A stretch of DNA of 64,000 nt from Tritrichomonas musculus (taxonomy: Eukaryota; Parabasalia; Tritrichomonadida; Tritrichomonadidae): contig JAPFFF010000029.1 of assembly GCA_039105265.1 (NCBI GenBank), positions 186,001-250,000 on the forward strand. Direction: 5' to 3'. Positions within the stretch are counted from its first letter, which is position 1. Every line of letters begins with the position of its first letter. Under the pieces are notes generated by a model, which was not told where the DNA came from, ran no database searches, and saw only the letters and a program-made list of their open reading frames with translations. The position numbers and the translations under genes are program-made. This document shows positions 27,540 to 37,597 of the stretch, in pieces.

Positions 27540-28069
27540 TTTTCATTTGTTTTGATAAATTCAGCCACTCAAATGCTCATTATAATCTTATGCATTGAGA
27601 ATTTCATCATTTTAGAAATAAATAGTTGAATTTATATGTGGTAATTCCACCAAATTATCAAATTGAGCCTCCAAAAATTAGATTCCATTCCATCCAAATG
27701 TTTCCTCATAATGAATAGTTGTTTAAGATTAGTTTAAATGATTATACCTCAGCTTTAGGAATTGATTCAATCATTATTGGAATTATTGAAATATTAAAAA
27801 ATATCCAATCAATCAAAAAGTGATTGTCACATAATTTTTGTTGCAATTTAGTAAAAATGGAATATTTAAAAATGTCAGTATCTTGTGATTTGCCATTCTT
27901 AATTGCCAGTATCTTGTGATTAGTCGTCTGGTTTGTCAATATCTTGTGATTCGTCGTCTGGTTTGCCAATGGAAAAGTTTGGAATTATATCTAAAAAGTG
28001 AATGTAATGTTAAACATTAATCTTGGCGAAATTGCAAAAAGTTTTATTGATATTGTTTGAAAGATTTCG
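27540..28069. other. intergenic with short tandem repeat
   Basis: AT-rich sequence without a recognised gene. At about 27868-27965 a unit of roughly 30 bases containing TATCTTGTGATT and CGTCTGGTTT is repeated two to three times. Confidence 0.45.
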
Positions 28070-28350
28070 AATCAAATGACAAATTTACCGTTATCATGGA
28101 AAATGTTCCAAACTGTGACTTACAGAAAGTGATAAATGATGATAGACATGGAGAACCTATAGATGGATGGAAACAAACACAAAATATTTATCAATCTTTA
28201 TGGAATTGCTCATTTAGTATCATATAGAATCACTCATTGTGATTTAAAGCCAGAAAATATTTTAATGATAATGAATTTTAGGTCTAAAAATTACTGATTT
28301 TTATATTTATACAATTTATCCGAAAATTGGAAATATTTTTTTTTTTCACC
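28070..28350 (+). pseudogene. serine/threonine kinase fragment
   Basis: The plus strand reads VIMENVPNCDLQKVINDDRH and then, after a frame change around 28200, GIAHLVSYRITHCDLKPENI, the hinge-to-catalytic-loop part of a protein kinase. The HRD arginine is Cys (HCDLKPEN), and the N-lobe and the activation segment are missing or unreadable. This is a broken fragment of a host kinase gene. The same HCD variant occurs in the intact kinase-like gene at 55.4 kb, so the two may descend from one trichomonad kinase family. Confidence 0.7.
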
Positions 28351-29169
28351 ATAAGCTAGGTCAATTTAATAAAAAGTGACTGCTTTTAAAATTCAACAAT
28401 GTTCATAATTAATTCAGCATTTGAAATAAGATTAGAAAATGCTGGTGTCAAATTTTATTCATTTCACATCTTTTTCCAATCATTGGATAAACTTTAATGT
28501 TAAAAAAAAAATTAAATTATTGATAACTTAATTAAGATTAAAAATTTATTGTCAGTGACAATTTGTCATTTTAAGATTTCATTTCTTTCTTTAGTTCATA
28601 AAACCATAAAACTTTTGGAATTGCTTTTTCTGAATCGAGTTTTTCATGCTTTTAAATAACAATTTCAAGCTTCAGAATAATTTTGATTGAATTGTTCTCC
28701 AATTAAGGGAGATCTCCTATAAAACATGTAAAATCGAACTACATGAATGAATACCAATTCCATATTTATTAAAAAAAAAAAAATCCCAAAAAAGACGAAA
28801 TTCAAAATGTGATTGAAACATGCGATTGGTACTTTTATTGATGCATCAAAAAATGAGTGTAATTAAAAAAGCCAATTTCGAATCATTTATAAATCAATCA
28901 AGAGGGCAATAAACAATAAAAAATCAGTAATACAATCTATCATATCTGTCATATCTTTCATATTTCAAATGGAGATGATTTTAAACTAAATAAATATATC
29001 TGAAAAAAATTAGCGGAATTGATTTACAATACATCTTTAAAAAATGATATAAATTAATAATATTATAGCTTATAATATTGAATAACTTGTCATACAGTGA
29101 TCTTTCTTTTTTTCATCATTATAAATTATATTATAATTTATAATATAAAAAAAATTAATATATTGAACA
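28351..29169. other. intergenic region downstream of the Myb gene
   Basis: No gene recognised. Close to 29115-29160 there is a palindromic ATTATAAATTATATTATAAT-like stretch just after the minus-strand Myb stop, which might serve as a transcript end signal, but AT-palindromes are common here. Confidence 0.4.
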
Positions 29170-30117
29170 TTATTTCTGTTTGAGAAGAGGTGAAAGAAGG
29201 TTAAGCATTTCAGCTCTGTTTTCTTGTAACGATGGAGAGAAAAGAGATGGTGAATATTTCAGTTGTCCTAGTTCTTTTGAATCATTTGTAGGTGACCAAT
29301 TTGTAAAACCTGCCATTTCTTTCAAGCTTGGGGATATAATTCCAAAAGGTGAATTCAGGCCATTGAAAGGAGATAAAACAAGAGTACAATAATTCAAAGA
29401 GCCAGGAGTTTGTAATATGTTTGATGACTGTGTTTGTGACGGAGATTGTGAGTGCGCTTGGTTTTCTTTAATTTCATTTGCAATTTCTTCGAACTTTGGT
29501 GGTTTTGGTATATCGTCGGCTGATTTGGCTTTATTTTTGTGCGACGGCCTTCCCCTCCTTGGCCTTGGTATTCCAGTTCGTTGATATTCAATTCTTTTTT
29601 TAAGTGTGGAGTTCCATCTATTTTTGACAGAGTTATCACTTCGTCCTGGAAGCATTTCAGCAATTTTGACCCACTGATTACCATATTTTTCATGCATGTC
29701 GATTAAAATTGTATCTTCGTCGTCTGTCCATGGTTGTCGATTCACATCTGGGTCAAGATGGTTCCTCCATCTTTCACGGCATTGCTTACCAATTCTACCT
29801 GGAAGAGATGATGCTAATTTTGTCCAATTTTTTGTACCATAAACTTTAACAAAATTAATAATTATTTCATCTTCTTCTCTAGTCCATGAGCCTTTGATAA
29901 GATGTGGGTCAAGTACTTTTTCCCAACGTTCTGCAATTTGTTGTGTAGTTTTATTTGGAAAATATGAAGAATAGTCTGACCAAACTGGGTTTTCTGTATC
30001 CCCAACAAGTTTAATCAAATATTCATCTTCTTCATTCGTCCACTTGGTGTTCTTGGATTGATGGCTGACCTTATGTCGAGCACGTGTTGGTGCAAGGGCA
30101 GCCTGCTTTTCTGTCAT
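29170..30117 (-). CDS. three-repeat Myb (R1R2R3) transcription factor
   Basis: A 315-residue protein with three tandem Myb repeats at about residues 25-75, 77-128 and 130-178: KWTNEEDEYLIKLV, then SWTREEDEIIINFV with GKQCRERWRNHLDP, then PWTDDEDTILIDMH with SVKNRWNSTLKKR. The regularly spaced tryptophans are mostly kept, and the third repeat has the full recognition helix. A basic AT-hook-like RPRRGRP follows at about residue 192. The C-terminal 120 residues are Ser/Pro-rich and probably regulatory. It is a nuclear sequence-specific DNA-binding protein; three-repeat Mybs of this kind recognise YAACKG-type sites. Such sites occur in its own upstream gap (AAACGGTAAC near 30172) and in front of the adjacent ribosomal protein gene. 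Confidence 0.93.
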   Translation of the reverse strand: MTEKQAALAPTRARHKVSHQSKNTKWTNEEDEYLIKLVGDTENPVWSDYSSYFPNKTTQQIAERWEKVLDPHLIKGSWTREEDEIIINFVKVYGTKNWTKLASSLPGRIGKQCRERWRNHLDPDVNRQPWTDDEDTILIDMHEKYGNQWVKIAEMLPGRSDNSVKNRWNSTLKKRIEYQRTGIPRPRRGRPSHKNKAKSADDIPKPPKFEEIANEIKENQAHSQSPSQTQSSNILQTPGSLNYCTLVLSPFNGLNSPFGIISPSLKEMAGFTNWSPTNDSKELGQLKYSPSLFSPSLQENRAEMLNLLSPLLKQK

Positions 30118-30313
30118 CGATTTTATTAAAAAAAATTTGAGAAAATTGAATTGGATAAAATCAAATTAATAAACGGTAACACCTTGTCAATTGTTAGAAC
30201 TTTACAACACAAAAAAATGGTCACAATCAAAGTCTTTTTTTGGAAAAAAAAATGATGTAAAGCAAATAAGAAAACAAAGTAAAATGAAAATACAAGAATA
30301 TTGTTAATTTTAC

Positions 30314-30967
30314 TTAGTAAACTCTGTGAGGCTTACCCATTGTTGAGTGGAGAGTGATTGCTCCGATGCTCTGCCATTGTTTCTTGAGCAATGAAACAAC
30401 ATAGTTGGTTGCAAGCATGACATTTTGGTAAACTTGGTCTTGGTTCATCTTAACGTTTGCAACTGGAACACCGAAAGCGATTGATTTCTTTAGCCTGAAT
30501 TTGACTGTCTTTCTGGCTTCATCAACAGCATCAGCAACCTTATCGCTTGAACGGATTGGTGCTGGGAATTTACCAGTCTTGTTGAAAGCTGGACCAAGGG
30601 TCTTGTTGAGGCTCTTGATGACGGTTTCGGAAGCAAGGAACAAGTGATGCTTCTTTGCCCAATATTTGATTGTCTTCTTTTCTTTGTTGAAGTTTTGTAA
30701 TGTTGTCAAATCGTAATTTGGAACGTTGATTGCGGCGGCTTGTTCGCAATGGATTTTGTCTCCCAAGATACCGATGCGAAGGCCTGGGCGAATGATGTTT
30801 GGAAGTTTGATGCTTCCGATGAAACGCTTATCTTTGGCGATGTTATATCCCTTAAGACGAATTTGGAGTTCGATTGTTTCAGTAAACTTTCGCTTCTTTG
30901 TCTCGTTTGAGTACTTGAGAATTTCGGCAATAGCGGTCTTTAAATTATCTTGGTGAATGTGAGTCAT
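30314..30967 (-). CDS. RPL10A: 60S ribosomal protein uL1 (L10a)
   Basis: A 217-residue, full-length eukaryotic uL1. Diagnostic blocks include FTETIELQIRLKGYNIAKDK, GILGDKIHCEQAA, FLASETVIKSLNKTLGP and SIAFGVPVANVKM, with VVSLLKKQWQSIGAITL near the end. It builds the L1 stalk of the large ribosomal subunit that guides deacylated tRNA out of the E site. The start at 30967 is close to the end of a TATA-like and Myb-site-containing upstream region. Codon use is visibly more GC-biased than in neighbours, as expected of a highly expressed gene. Confidence 0.97.
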   Translation of the reverse strand: MTHIHQDNLKTAIAEILKYSNETKKRKFTETIELQIRLKGYNIAKDKRFIGSIKLPNIIRPGLRIGILGDKIHCEQAAAINVPNYDLTTLQNFNKEKKTIKYWAKKHHLFLASETVIKSLNKTLGPAFNKTGKFPAPIRSSDKVADAVDEARKTVKFRLKKSIAFGVPVANVKMNQDQVYQNVMLATNYVVSLLKKQWQSIGAITLHSTMGKPHRVY

Positions 30968-31100
30968 TCTAGACCTTCTAGTAAAAGGTCAGGCCATGCC
31001 GTTATTTGACCTTTTATAGGCAAATAACCGTTATTGGAAGAAATCGTTTTTATTTGAATAAATATCAACGGTTTAGGTTAATAAAACCGTTTTCATTTTG
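30968..31100 (-). promoter_or_regulatory. probable promoter of the uL1 gene with several Myb-type sites
   Basis: Reading towards the gene, this stretch has four CCGTT/AACGG-type hexamers (around 31000, 31027, 31069 and 31088 on the plus strand), including TAACGG twice. It also has a CTATAAAAGG box and a repeated AGGTC/GACCT pair within 60 bases of the ATG. YAACKG is the known consensus of three-repeat Myb proteins. No experimental start site is available, so the promoter call is inference from position and motif density. Confidence 0.5.
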
Positions 31101-31681
31101 ATGAATATAAATTAACTTTAAAATGATTATTAATTAATTGCAGTATTATCCAATAAATTAATATCAACAAATAATTTAAAAAATCATAGAAATTGATAAT
31201 AAATAATTTATTTTAATTTTCAGAATCAAAAAAAAAGAATAATTTCTTTATTATCTTTGTTATGTTGAGTTTTTATACTTATATTTTTAAAATAGAAAGA
31301 AAAAAATATATTTATAACTATTATCAAATATTTAACAAAGTTTAAGCAAGTAAAAGAGGTTTTATATACGTAAAGTAATAAATTTCTTAACATTGTAATG
31401 TCATATGTCAAATATCAAAGTGATTGTTGTCTTCAAAGTGATTCAGAAAGATTGAGGATCATGACAGAATTTGTTTTAAATTTACTTTAATTTTTTATAG
31501 TAATTTATAGTAATAAGTGTAAACTAAAGCGTAATGCCTATTGTTATTCTGGAATGATTAAGATAAGATATTAAAAAAGAAAAATTTTAATAATTATCAA
31601 ATTTCTAATAGCTTTGAAAATTAAATGATATGTTTAAAATTGTATGAATAAAAATATTCAAAAAGTTAATTAATTAACGTA
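31101..31681. other. intergenic between uL1 and dynein genes
   Basis: AT-rich with no gene recognised. ATTCAAAAAGTT, the reverse complement of the recurring AACTTTTTGAAT, lies at 31656-31667, only 14 bases before the dynein gene's ATG. Confidence 0.45.
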
Positions 31682-33643
31682 ATGACGAAATTAGGAACAG
31701 CTCTTAATGATGCTACTATTTCCCGTCGAAGTTCACTTCTTTCTGGTGTTTTTCGATCAGGAGTATCAATGCGTTCGTTTGGTAATTTAAGTCAAGCTTT
31801 GAATAAACCTCCTAAAGAACAACTCCAACTCACAAATGAACAAAAAGAAGAAATCTTTAGTCGTGATCTTAAAGTAGCTGATCCACAAGCACCACAATCC
31901 TTAGTATTGCTGAAATTCAGTACAAATACTTTTGAAGAAATAGCAAACGAAGATAGCATCATTGTTAATGCTGAACGAATAGGTAGAATTGGACCAGCAA
32001 ACCTTATGAAACTTGATAACCAAGAAATTCCAACTGTTACTGATGAAGAAGAGGAAGAAGATAAGACAGAGAAAGAAGGCAAACTTCTTAGAAATCAATT
32101 CAATTTTTCTGATAGGGCAACACAAGGTCGAATTATTGCATACATTGACCAAGGCACTTTATCAGAAGCTCCAATGCCAAAAAATTGTTGTGGTGTTTCG
32201 AACCAGAGAGTTATTGCTGAAGCATATTGTAAAGATAAAAAAACAAATCTTCTCCCACCGTTACCATCTGCGCTTCATGTAACTCGAATTATGGAAAGAG
32301 TAGTTAATCAAAATCTTGACCCCAATGCTTGCCTCGATTTCAAATATTTTGATGATGCACGTGATGCTCTATCACGCATTGAAGGTTTTACTTTACCGTT
32401 ATGGGAATTTAAGCCAGACTCTTTTACTGGATATGGTGTTACTTCAATCAAATGGTGTCCATCAGTACCAGATTTATTTGCATCTACCTATTCACCAGTT
32501 ACAGATAAAAGTCAGCCCCAAAGAGGATATTTGCTTACATGGACACTCAAAAATCAATCAACTCCAAGAAATAATCTTGAACTTACAGCTCCAGCAAATT
32601 GTGTTGATTGGAATCCTTATGACCAAGGTATTATTGCCGTTGGAACTAGTGATGGGAATGTTGCTATTTATGATGTTAAAAAAAGATCATCTCTTCCAAT
32701 ATTTACTACTCTCAAGAATTCAGAAAGGCATTCATCAGGTGTTACTGTTGTAAAATGGCAGCCAGTAGATTCATCATCTAATCATAATTTGATTTCTGCT
32801 GGCTTAGATGGCCGAATTGTTCAATGGACAATGATACAAAATGAAATGAAAGTTACTGAAATTGCACAATTGCCAGCAGGTATTGTTTCACTTTCATATT
32901 TCAATGAGAAATCATCTCATTTTACAGTTGCTTGCGATGATGGGAAAATATATAAAGTATTAAGAACGCGAACAACTCAACCACCTACATCAATTGAAGC
33001 ACATTCTCCGCCGATAATTTCTCTAACTTTTAATGCATTTCATAGTGAAGTTTATGCTACATGTGGATCAGATTGGAGTGTCAAGATATGGAGAGACGAG
33101 GAAGAAGAACCTCTTCAAGCTCTTGATTATGCACCTTACTATATTAATAATATTCAATTTGCACCGCATTCATCAACAATATTTGCTGTAGTTAATAGTG
33201 ATGGTGCACTTTTCATTTATGATATTGCTGTTAACAGATACAAAGAAATATGTAAAACAGAAGTGGTTGAAGCTAATGATGGGAGCCTTACTTCAGTGGC
33301 TTTCCATCCAAAATGGCCAATTATTCTTGTAGGTGATGATAAAGGCAGAATTCATTCAATGAAATTGAGTCCAAATCTTAGAAAGAATTCTAAAATTGAA
33401 AAAGAAGAAGCTGAAAGAAATAAAATGTCAAAAGGTTCCTCGTCAAAAGATTCTAGAGGTCTGCTTCCTGACCTTACTCAACAGCCAATAGACGAAGATG
33501 ATGATGGTGGTGGAAATGCTGCAGCTGAAGAAGAAGCAAGAATGGAAGCATTAGCGCATGATGAAAGTGCTAAATTTGAGAAAGCAATGGGCGTTTCCTG
33601 GATTGAGCACCCGCCAAAAGTTTCTGCTTTGCCATCTGCGTAA
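31682..33643 (+). CDS. DNAI1: axonemal dynein intermediate chain 1-type WD-repeat protein
   Basis: A 653-residue protein matching outer-arm dynein intermediate chain IC1/DNAI1. The N-terminus is polar; an acidic EEEEEDKTEKEGKLLRNQFN segment with the family-specific LRNQFNFSDRATQ comes at about residues 118-150. MERVVNQNLDPNACLDFKYF leads into the WD40 propeller (about residues 235-570) with repeats such as NCVDWNPYDQGIIAVGTSDG and VYATCGSDWSVKIW. A Lys/Glu-rich tail follows. Intermediate chains anchor the dynein motor to the doublet microtubule and load it with light chains. The gene supports a flagellated cell. The frame is intact and the length close to metazoan DNAI1. Confidence 0.93.
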   Translation: MTKLGTALNDATISRRSSLLSGVFRSGVSMRSFGNLSQALNKPPKEQLQLTNEQKEEIFSRDLKVADPQAPQSLVLLKFSTNTFEEIANEDSIIVNAERIGRIGPANLMKLDNQEIPTVTDEEEEEDKTEKEGKLLRNQFNFSDRATQGRIIAYIDQGTLSEAPMPKNCCGVSNQRVIAEAYCKDKKTNLLPPLPSALHVTRIMERVVNQNLDPNACLDFKYFDDARDALSRIEGFTLPLWEFKPDSFTGYGVTSIKWCPSVPDLFASTYSPVTDKSQPQRGYLLTWTLKNQSTPRNNLELTAPANCVDWNPYDQGIIAVGTSDGNVAIYDVKKRSSLPIFTTLKNSERHSSGVTVVKWQPVDSSSNHNLISAGLDGRIVQWTMIQNEMKVTEIAQLPAGIVSLSYFNEKSSHFTVACDDGKIYKVLRTRTTQPPTSIEAHSPPIISLTFNAFHSEVYATCGSDWSVKIWRDEEEEPLQALDYAPYYINNIQFAPHSSTIFAVVNSDGALFIYDIAVNRYKEICKTEVVEANDGSLTSVAFHPKWPIILVGDDKGRIHSMKLSPNLRKNSKIEKEEAERNKMSKGSSSKDSRGLLPDLTQQPIDEDDDGGGNAAAEEEARMEALAHDESAKFEKAMGVSWIEHPPKVSALPSA

Positions 33644-33861
33644 ATTTATCGTGTTTATAGTAAATATAGTAATTATAAAAATAAATCAATTTAGATTTTT
33701 TTTTAAAAAAATAATTTATATTATTAGTTTTATATGAGAGAAACGTCTAATGTGTAATTGTTAAAACAAATGGTTCATTTATTTTTTAGCATGTTTACAA
33801 AAGTGGTAAATAAGATTAAAATTTCATACGCTTTTTTTATTATTAAAAATAAATCATAAGA

Positions 33862-35934
33862 TTAAAAGTCATCTTGATTGAATTTTACAGTTTTCACTCT
33901 ATTTTTGTTCTTTGAAATGCCTTTTCGATTTTCTTTTTCATTTGTATAAATATCATTTGGCTGTTTATCTGAAAGTGGTGAAAAAGTAGCATTTAATGCT
34001 TTTCTATAGCTATATTCTTGTTTTTCTTTGTTGTCTAGCTTGAACTCATCATCAATATTAAAATCAAAAATTTCTGTTGATTGGTTGCTTTGATCAAGTG
34101 AAGACAAATTTTCGCCTTGATCGCGATCTTCTATAGAATATCTTGGATATTCTGGGTTGATATCATTTTGGTGTTCATTTTGACGAGGATAAATATGTGG
34201 TCCTTTATCTCTTTTAGTAACTGCATTATTTAATTTATTCGTTCGTACTTGATTTGAGAAAATTGGAGTTATATTATCAAGTTGAAAATCCTTTTTAGAA
34301 TTTATAAATTTAGAGATTTGTTTGGCTTTGAATCGTCGCTCTTCTGGTGTATAGGCATACTTTTTAGATGAATCTAGCTTGATGCGTCTTTTTAGCGGAG
34401 TTTTATCTTCTTTTTCTGTTTTATTATTTAAAGGTGATTGGGCATTATATTGTCCTGATACAGGTGTTGATTTTACAGAAGAATTAAAAGATAGTTTGGT
34501 CCTTTTTTTAGGCGTTGTGGAAGGTGAAAATAAAAAGTTTGTTGGAGATTTAGAATAATCTTCATTTGACGAATTGCTATTACTTTTGCCAAACAAAAAA
34601 AAGCGTGAGTAGTCCACCTCTTTGTTATTTTTATTGTCATTGTTATATTTGTATGGTTCATTTAAAGCATTTTTTGGAGATAAATTTGATCCTTTTTCTC
34701 CTTCAGTCTCACCTTTATTGATAGGATTATCAAATAAAAAGTTATTTTCTGCATCTAAGTTATCATATGCTGGTTTACGTCTCTTTCGGTTTTCATCGTC
34801 ATAATTTTTATAAATTTTAATATCATCCTTTTGGCCTAGTATGTGTTCAACAGTGCTAACAAACTCATCGGTAGACATTGAATAGTCATCAATGTTTTGT
34901 GCCAAAATATTATCAATTTCATTGCGGTCATTAATATTTTGTGGGTTTATGCTATTTTTGTCTTCTTCCTCTTCTTCAATTAAAAGAGATTCATAATTAT
35001 TTATTGAATTGGAAGAGTTTTTCGAATTTACTTCATTTAATATTTTAATTGACTGTGTGATAAAAAAATAGTCCGGATGACAAAGAGGTGTAAAACTTAG
35101 AAGGTTTTGAAAAAGTTCCTTCAATTGAGTAGGAATGATATTAATTAATTTTCCTATAACTTCGCTACTAGTTTTATCATTTTCATTATTGATATTAAAT
35201 GAATTTAAAAAATTCCATCCAACTTGAGTGGCATAACCACAGAATGAACTATGTAAGCTATTCAAGAAAGATGTGTGCCGATCTATTTGTAACTTTGATT
35301 GATTGTCAGATGAATATTGATTATTTAGTCCTAAAACATAATCGGATTCAAAATCTAATATTTGATTTACTAATATAATTCGTTCGTTGATTTTTTCAAT
35401 TGATTGGTCTGTTAATTTGCATTTCACTGATATATTCTGAGAGGAGTCTTTAACTTTTTGGATAATATCGCCAATTGTTCCTTCGATAATTTCCGTAGAA
35501 CCTAAATAAATGTTTTCAAAAGAAATATCAAATCCAATTTCATTTTGAATTATATCAAAGAGTGATTTGTAATTATAACTGAACTCTTTGGTGCGAATTG
35601 GAATTGAAAAAATGGGCATTGAAAAATCTTCTGATATTTTCATATCAATATATAGAATATCAAAGAACTGATCTTGAATTTTTTCTATTAATCTAGGGAA
35701 TACGTATAATGAATAATATGGCCTTTCAAACAAACGAGGGCGATAATTTAAAACTAACTGAGGATATTGCTTTAATGAAACGGATTTGCTATCAACGCGA
35801 AAAGAAATTTGAGAATTATTAATCCACAGTTTTTTTCCTTTGCAAAGCAAGTCTAATGTTTGATCGTCTTTTTCATCTATTTTTATCGTCTCATTTGGGC
35901 CAGAATCAGAACAAAGGCAAATGAACTGCGACAA
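33862..35934 (-). CDS. possible RhoGEF (DH-like) protein with long disordered tail; no ATG at its 5' end
   Basis: A frame of about 690 codons. The first 180 residues look like a ubiquitin-fold module. Residues about 185-305 are helical and end in IPTQLKELFQNLLSFTPLCH followed by PDYFFI, the order seen in the last helices of Dbl-homology exchange domains. The remaining 380 residues are Asn/Ser/Lys-rich and disordered, with TP and SP sites. The open frame begins with TTG (35934-35932), an in-frame stop lies upstream, and the first ATG in frame is roughly residue 97, inside the fold. A short 5' exon may therefore be missing; TTTTGTCGCAG just before the readable part could be a 3' splice end. The DH call is moderate. 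Confidence 0.5.
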   Translation of the reverse strand: MSQFICLCSDSGPNETIKIDEKDDQTLDLLCKGKKLWINNSQISFRVDSKSVSLKQYPQLVLNYRPRLFERPYYSLYVFPRLIEKIQDQFFDILYIDMKISEDFSMPIFSIPIRTKEFSYNYKSLFDIIQNEIGFDISFENIYLGSTEIIEGTIGDIIQKVKDSSQNISVKCKLTDQSIEKINERIILVNQILDFESDYVLGLNNQYSSDNQSKLQIDRHTSFLNSLHSSFCGYATQVGWNFLNSFNINNENDKTSSEVIGKLINIIPTQLKELFQNLLSFTPLCHPDYFFITQSIKILNEVNSKNSSNSINNYESLLIEEEEEDKNSINPQNINDRNEIDNILAQNIDDYSMSTDEFVSTVEHILGQKDDIKIYKNYDDENRKRRKPAYDNLDAENNFLFDNPINKGETEGEKGSNLSPKNALNEPYKYNNDNKNNKEVDYSRFFLFGKSNSNSSNEDYSKSPTNFLFSPSTTPKKRTKLSFNSSVKSTPVSGQYNAQSPLNNKTEKEDKTPLKRRIKLDSSKKYAYTPEERRFKAKQISKFINSKKDFQLDNITPIFSNQVRTNKLNNAVTKRDKGPHIYPRQNEHQNDINPEYPRYSIEDRDQGENLSSLDQSNQSTEIFDFNIDDEFKLDNKEKQEYSYRKALNATFSPLSDKQPNDIYTNEKENRKGISKNKNRVKTVKFNQDDF

Positions 35935-36091
35935 AATGAAAATTGTAAATTGTAGATTTCTAATTCAATTTTAAACTTTTTGATATGATATATTGAATAA
36001 AAAATTATAAACCGAAAAATATTTGAATTTTTTTTTATTTCACCTCTTTTAACAATAAAAATTCTTAATGAGTATAAAATATCTGATTATA

Positions 36092-37597
36092 TTAAACATT
36101 AGAATCGATGAATTCTTCTTCTTCTTCATTCAAGTCATCAGAACTGTTCATTTGTTCATCTAAAAAATACATAATATTTAATCCCTTATTTTTTGATTCC
36201 TCTATTGAAGTATTTTCAACAAATTCGGTTAGTGTATCATGTATTTCATCTGTTCTAACTGGATAAAACAGTGTTAATTTGATCTTTTGAGGAATTGCTG
36301 GAGTATCAATAAGATTGCATATAGATTTTACGATATTACTTGAGTATTTTTCTGGAACGCATTCTACTAGCAAAAGTAATTTTTCTAAAACGTCATTATC
36401 ATTGCAAAATTTGAATGCTTCTTCATCATAAGAGCAAAGAAGAATATTTGACAAAAAAGAAATCACAAAGCATTTCATCTCAATTGTACCTATTTCGCAT
36501 ATTTCGATAGCTCGTGCTGCAATATGATTTAAAATTGCGTTTTTAACTTGATCAGGTTTTTTACTAATAAAGTTGGCAGCAATTTTCCATGATATCTCGA
36601 TTTCGTTTTTATTATATAATTTTTCCATATCATTAATATCAACAAGAATATAAGGATAAATAAGCTTGAAAATATCGTATTTAACCAATAATTCATGAGA
36701 AAATGAAGTCTTTGAAAGCATTAGCAATATTTTTAAAAAATTATACAGATTCTTGCAATTGTCATATAAAGTTGTGGAATATGTTTGAAAGAAATTTTCA
36801 AATAACTGACGGCAGTGTATACTGAGAGTATTTTTTACCTCGAAATCAAATATTATACTGTATATTAATAGGCATATATCATATAATTGAGGAATCTGAA
36901 AGTTCATTGCCATTGATACTTTTTTGTATACTTCGATTAAAAGTGATTCAAATTTTGGTTTTTGTGATTCATATTCTTTTTCTTGTGATTCGATTTCTAT
37001 TTTTTTTGTTATACTAAATATAAGATGTAAATATATCTGCATCTGATCAAAATTATCAGTTTGGTTTGGAAAAGGTCTCTTAATAATTGTGTCAATCAGT
37101 CCATTATTAATTGAAAAGTCAAATGTTTCTTTTGATATTGAAATAAAACAAAAAATAAAATCTTCAATTGGATATGATAATGGACCTAAGCTTAACTCTG
37201 TAATATAATCAATTTGCAATATTGATTTATTAATAAATTCTTCAAAAATTGGTTTGAATGTATCTTTTTGAATGGAATTGTTTACTAAAATTCCAAGTAA
37301 ATGCATAGAAATTGCTGCCAATTCAATGCAATTAAACTCAAGCGCGTAATTTAGTACCGATGGGCCAATTGCAATAGAATCTTCGGAATCTAAGAATTGC
37401 AAATGTTGTATGACATGTCTAATCGAATTGTAAATATCCATTTCCTCACCACCATTTTTTATTAAATTAATGCAATTTGCCATTTGATTTAATTCCATAC
37501 GCTGATCATCTTGAAGTTGTGAATTCTTATTTCTGAATTGTTGAAGAAAATGATTTGTTGGAACGAAAGCATTTGAAATGCTTTTGCTAAAATCCAT
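36092..37597 (-). CDS. armadillo/HEAT-like helical-repeat protein
   Basis: A 501-residue helical protein with no membrane segment. It has a regular alternation of hydrophobic helices, for example CIELAAISMHLLGILVNNS and IEMKCFVISFLSNILLCSY, typical of armadillo-like folds, and ends with an acidic tail (DDLNEEEEEFIDSNV). I recognise no specific family. A cargo- or partner-binding scaffold, such as an importin-alpha relative, is possible, but the Trp/Asn ladder of importin alpha is not evident. It is transcribed in the same direction as the RhoGEF-like gene, 157 bases upstream of it. Confidence 0.6.
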   Translation of the reverse strand: MDFSKSISNAFVPTNHFLQQFRNKNSQLQDDQRMELNQMANCINLIKNGGEEMDIYNSIRHVIQHLQFLDSEDSIAIGPSVLNYALEFNCIELAAISMHLLGILVNNSIQKDTFKPIFEEFINKSILQIDYITELSLGPLSYPIEDFIFCFISISKETFDFSINNGLIDTIIKRPFPNQTDNFDQMQIYLHLIFSITKKIEIESQEKEYESQKPKFESLLIEVYKKVSMAMNFQIPQLYDICLLIYSIIFDFEVKNTLSIHCRQLFENFFQTYSTTLYDNCKNLYNFLKILLMLSKTSFSHELLVKYDIFKLIYPYILVDINDMEKLYNKNEIEISWKIAANFISKKPDQVKNAILNHIAARAIEICEIGTIEMKCFVISFLSNILLCSYDEEAFKFCNDNDVLEKLLLLVECVPEKYSSNIVKSICNLIDTPAIPQKIKLTLFYPVRTDEIHDTLTEFVENTSIEESKNKGLNIMYFLDEQMNSSDDLNEEEEEFIDSNV

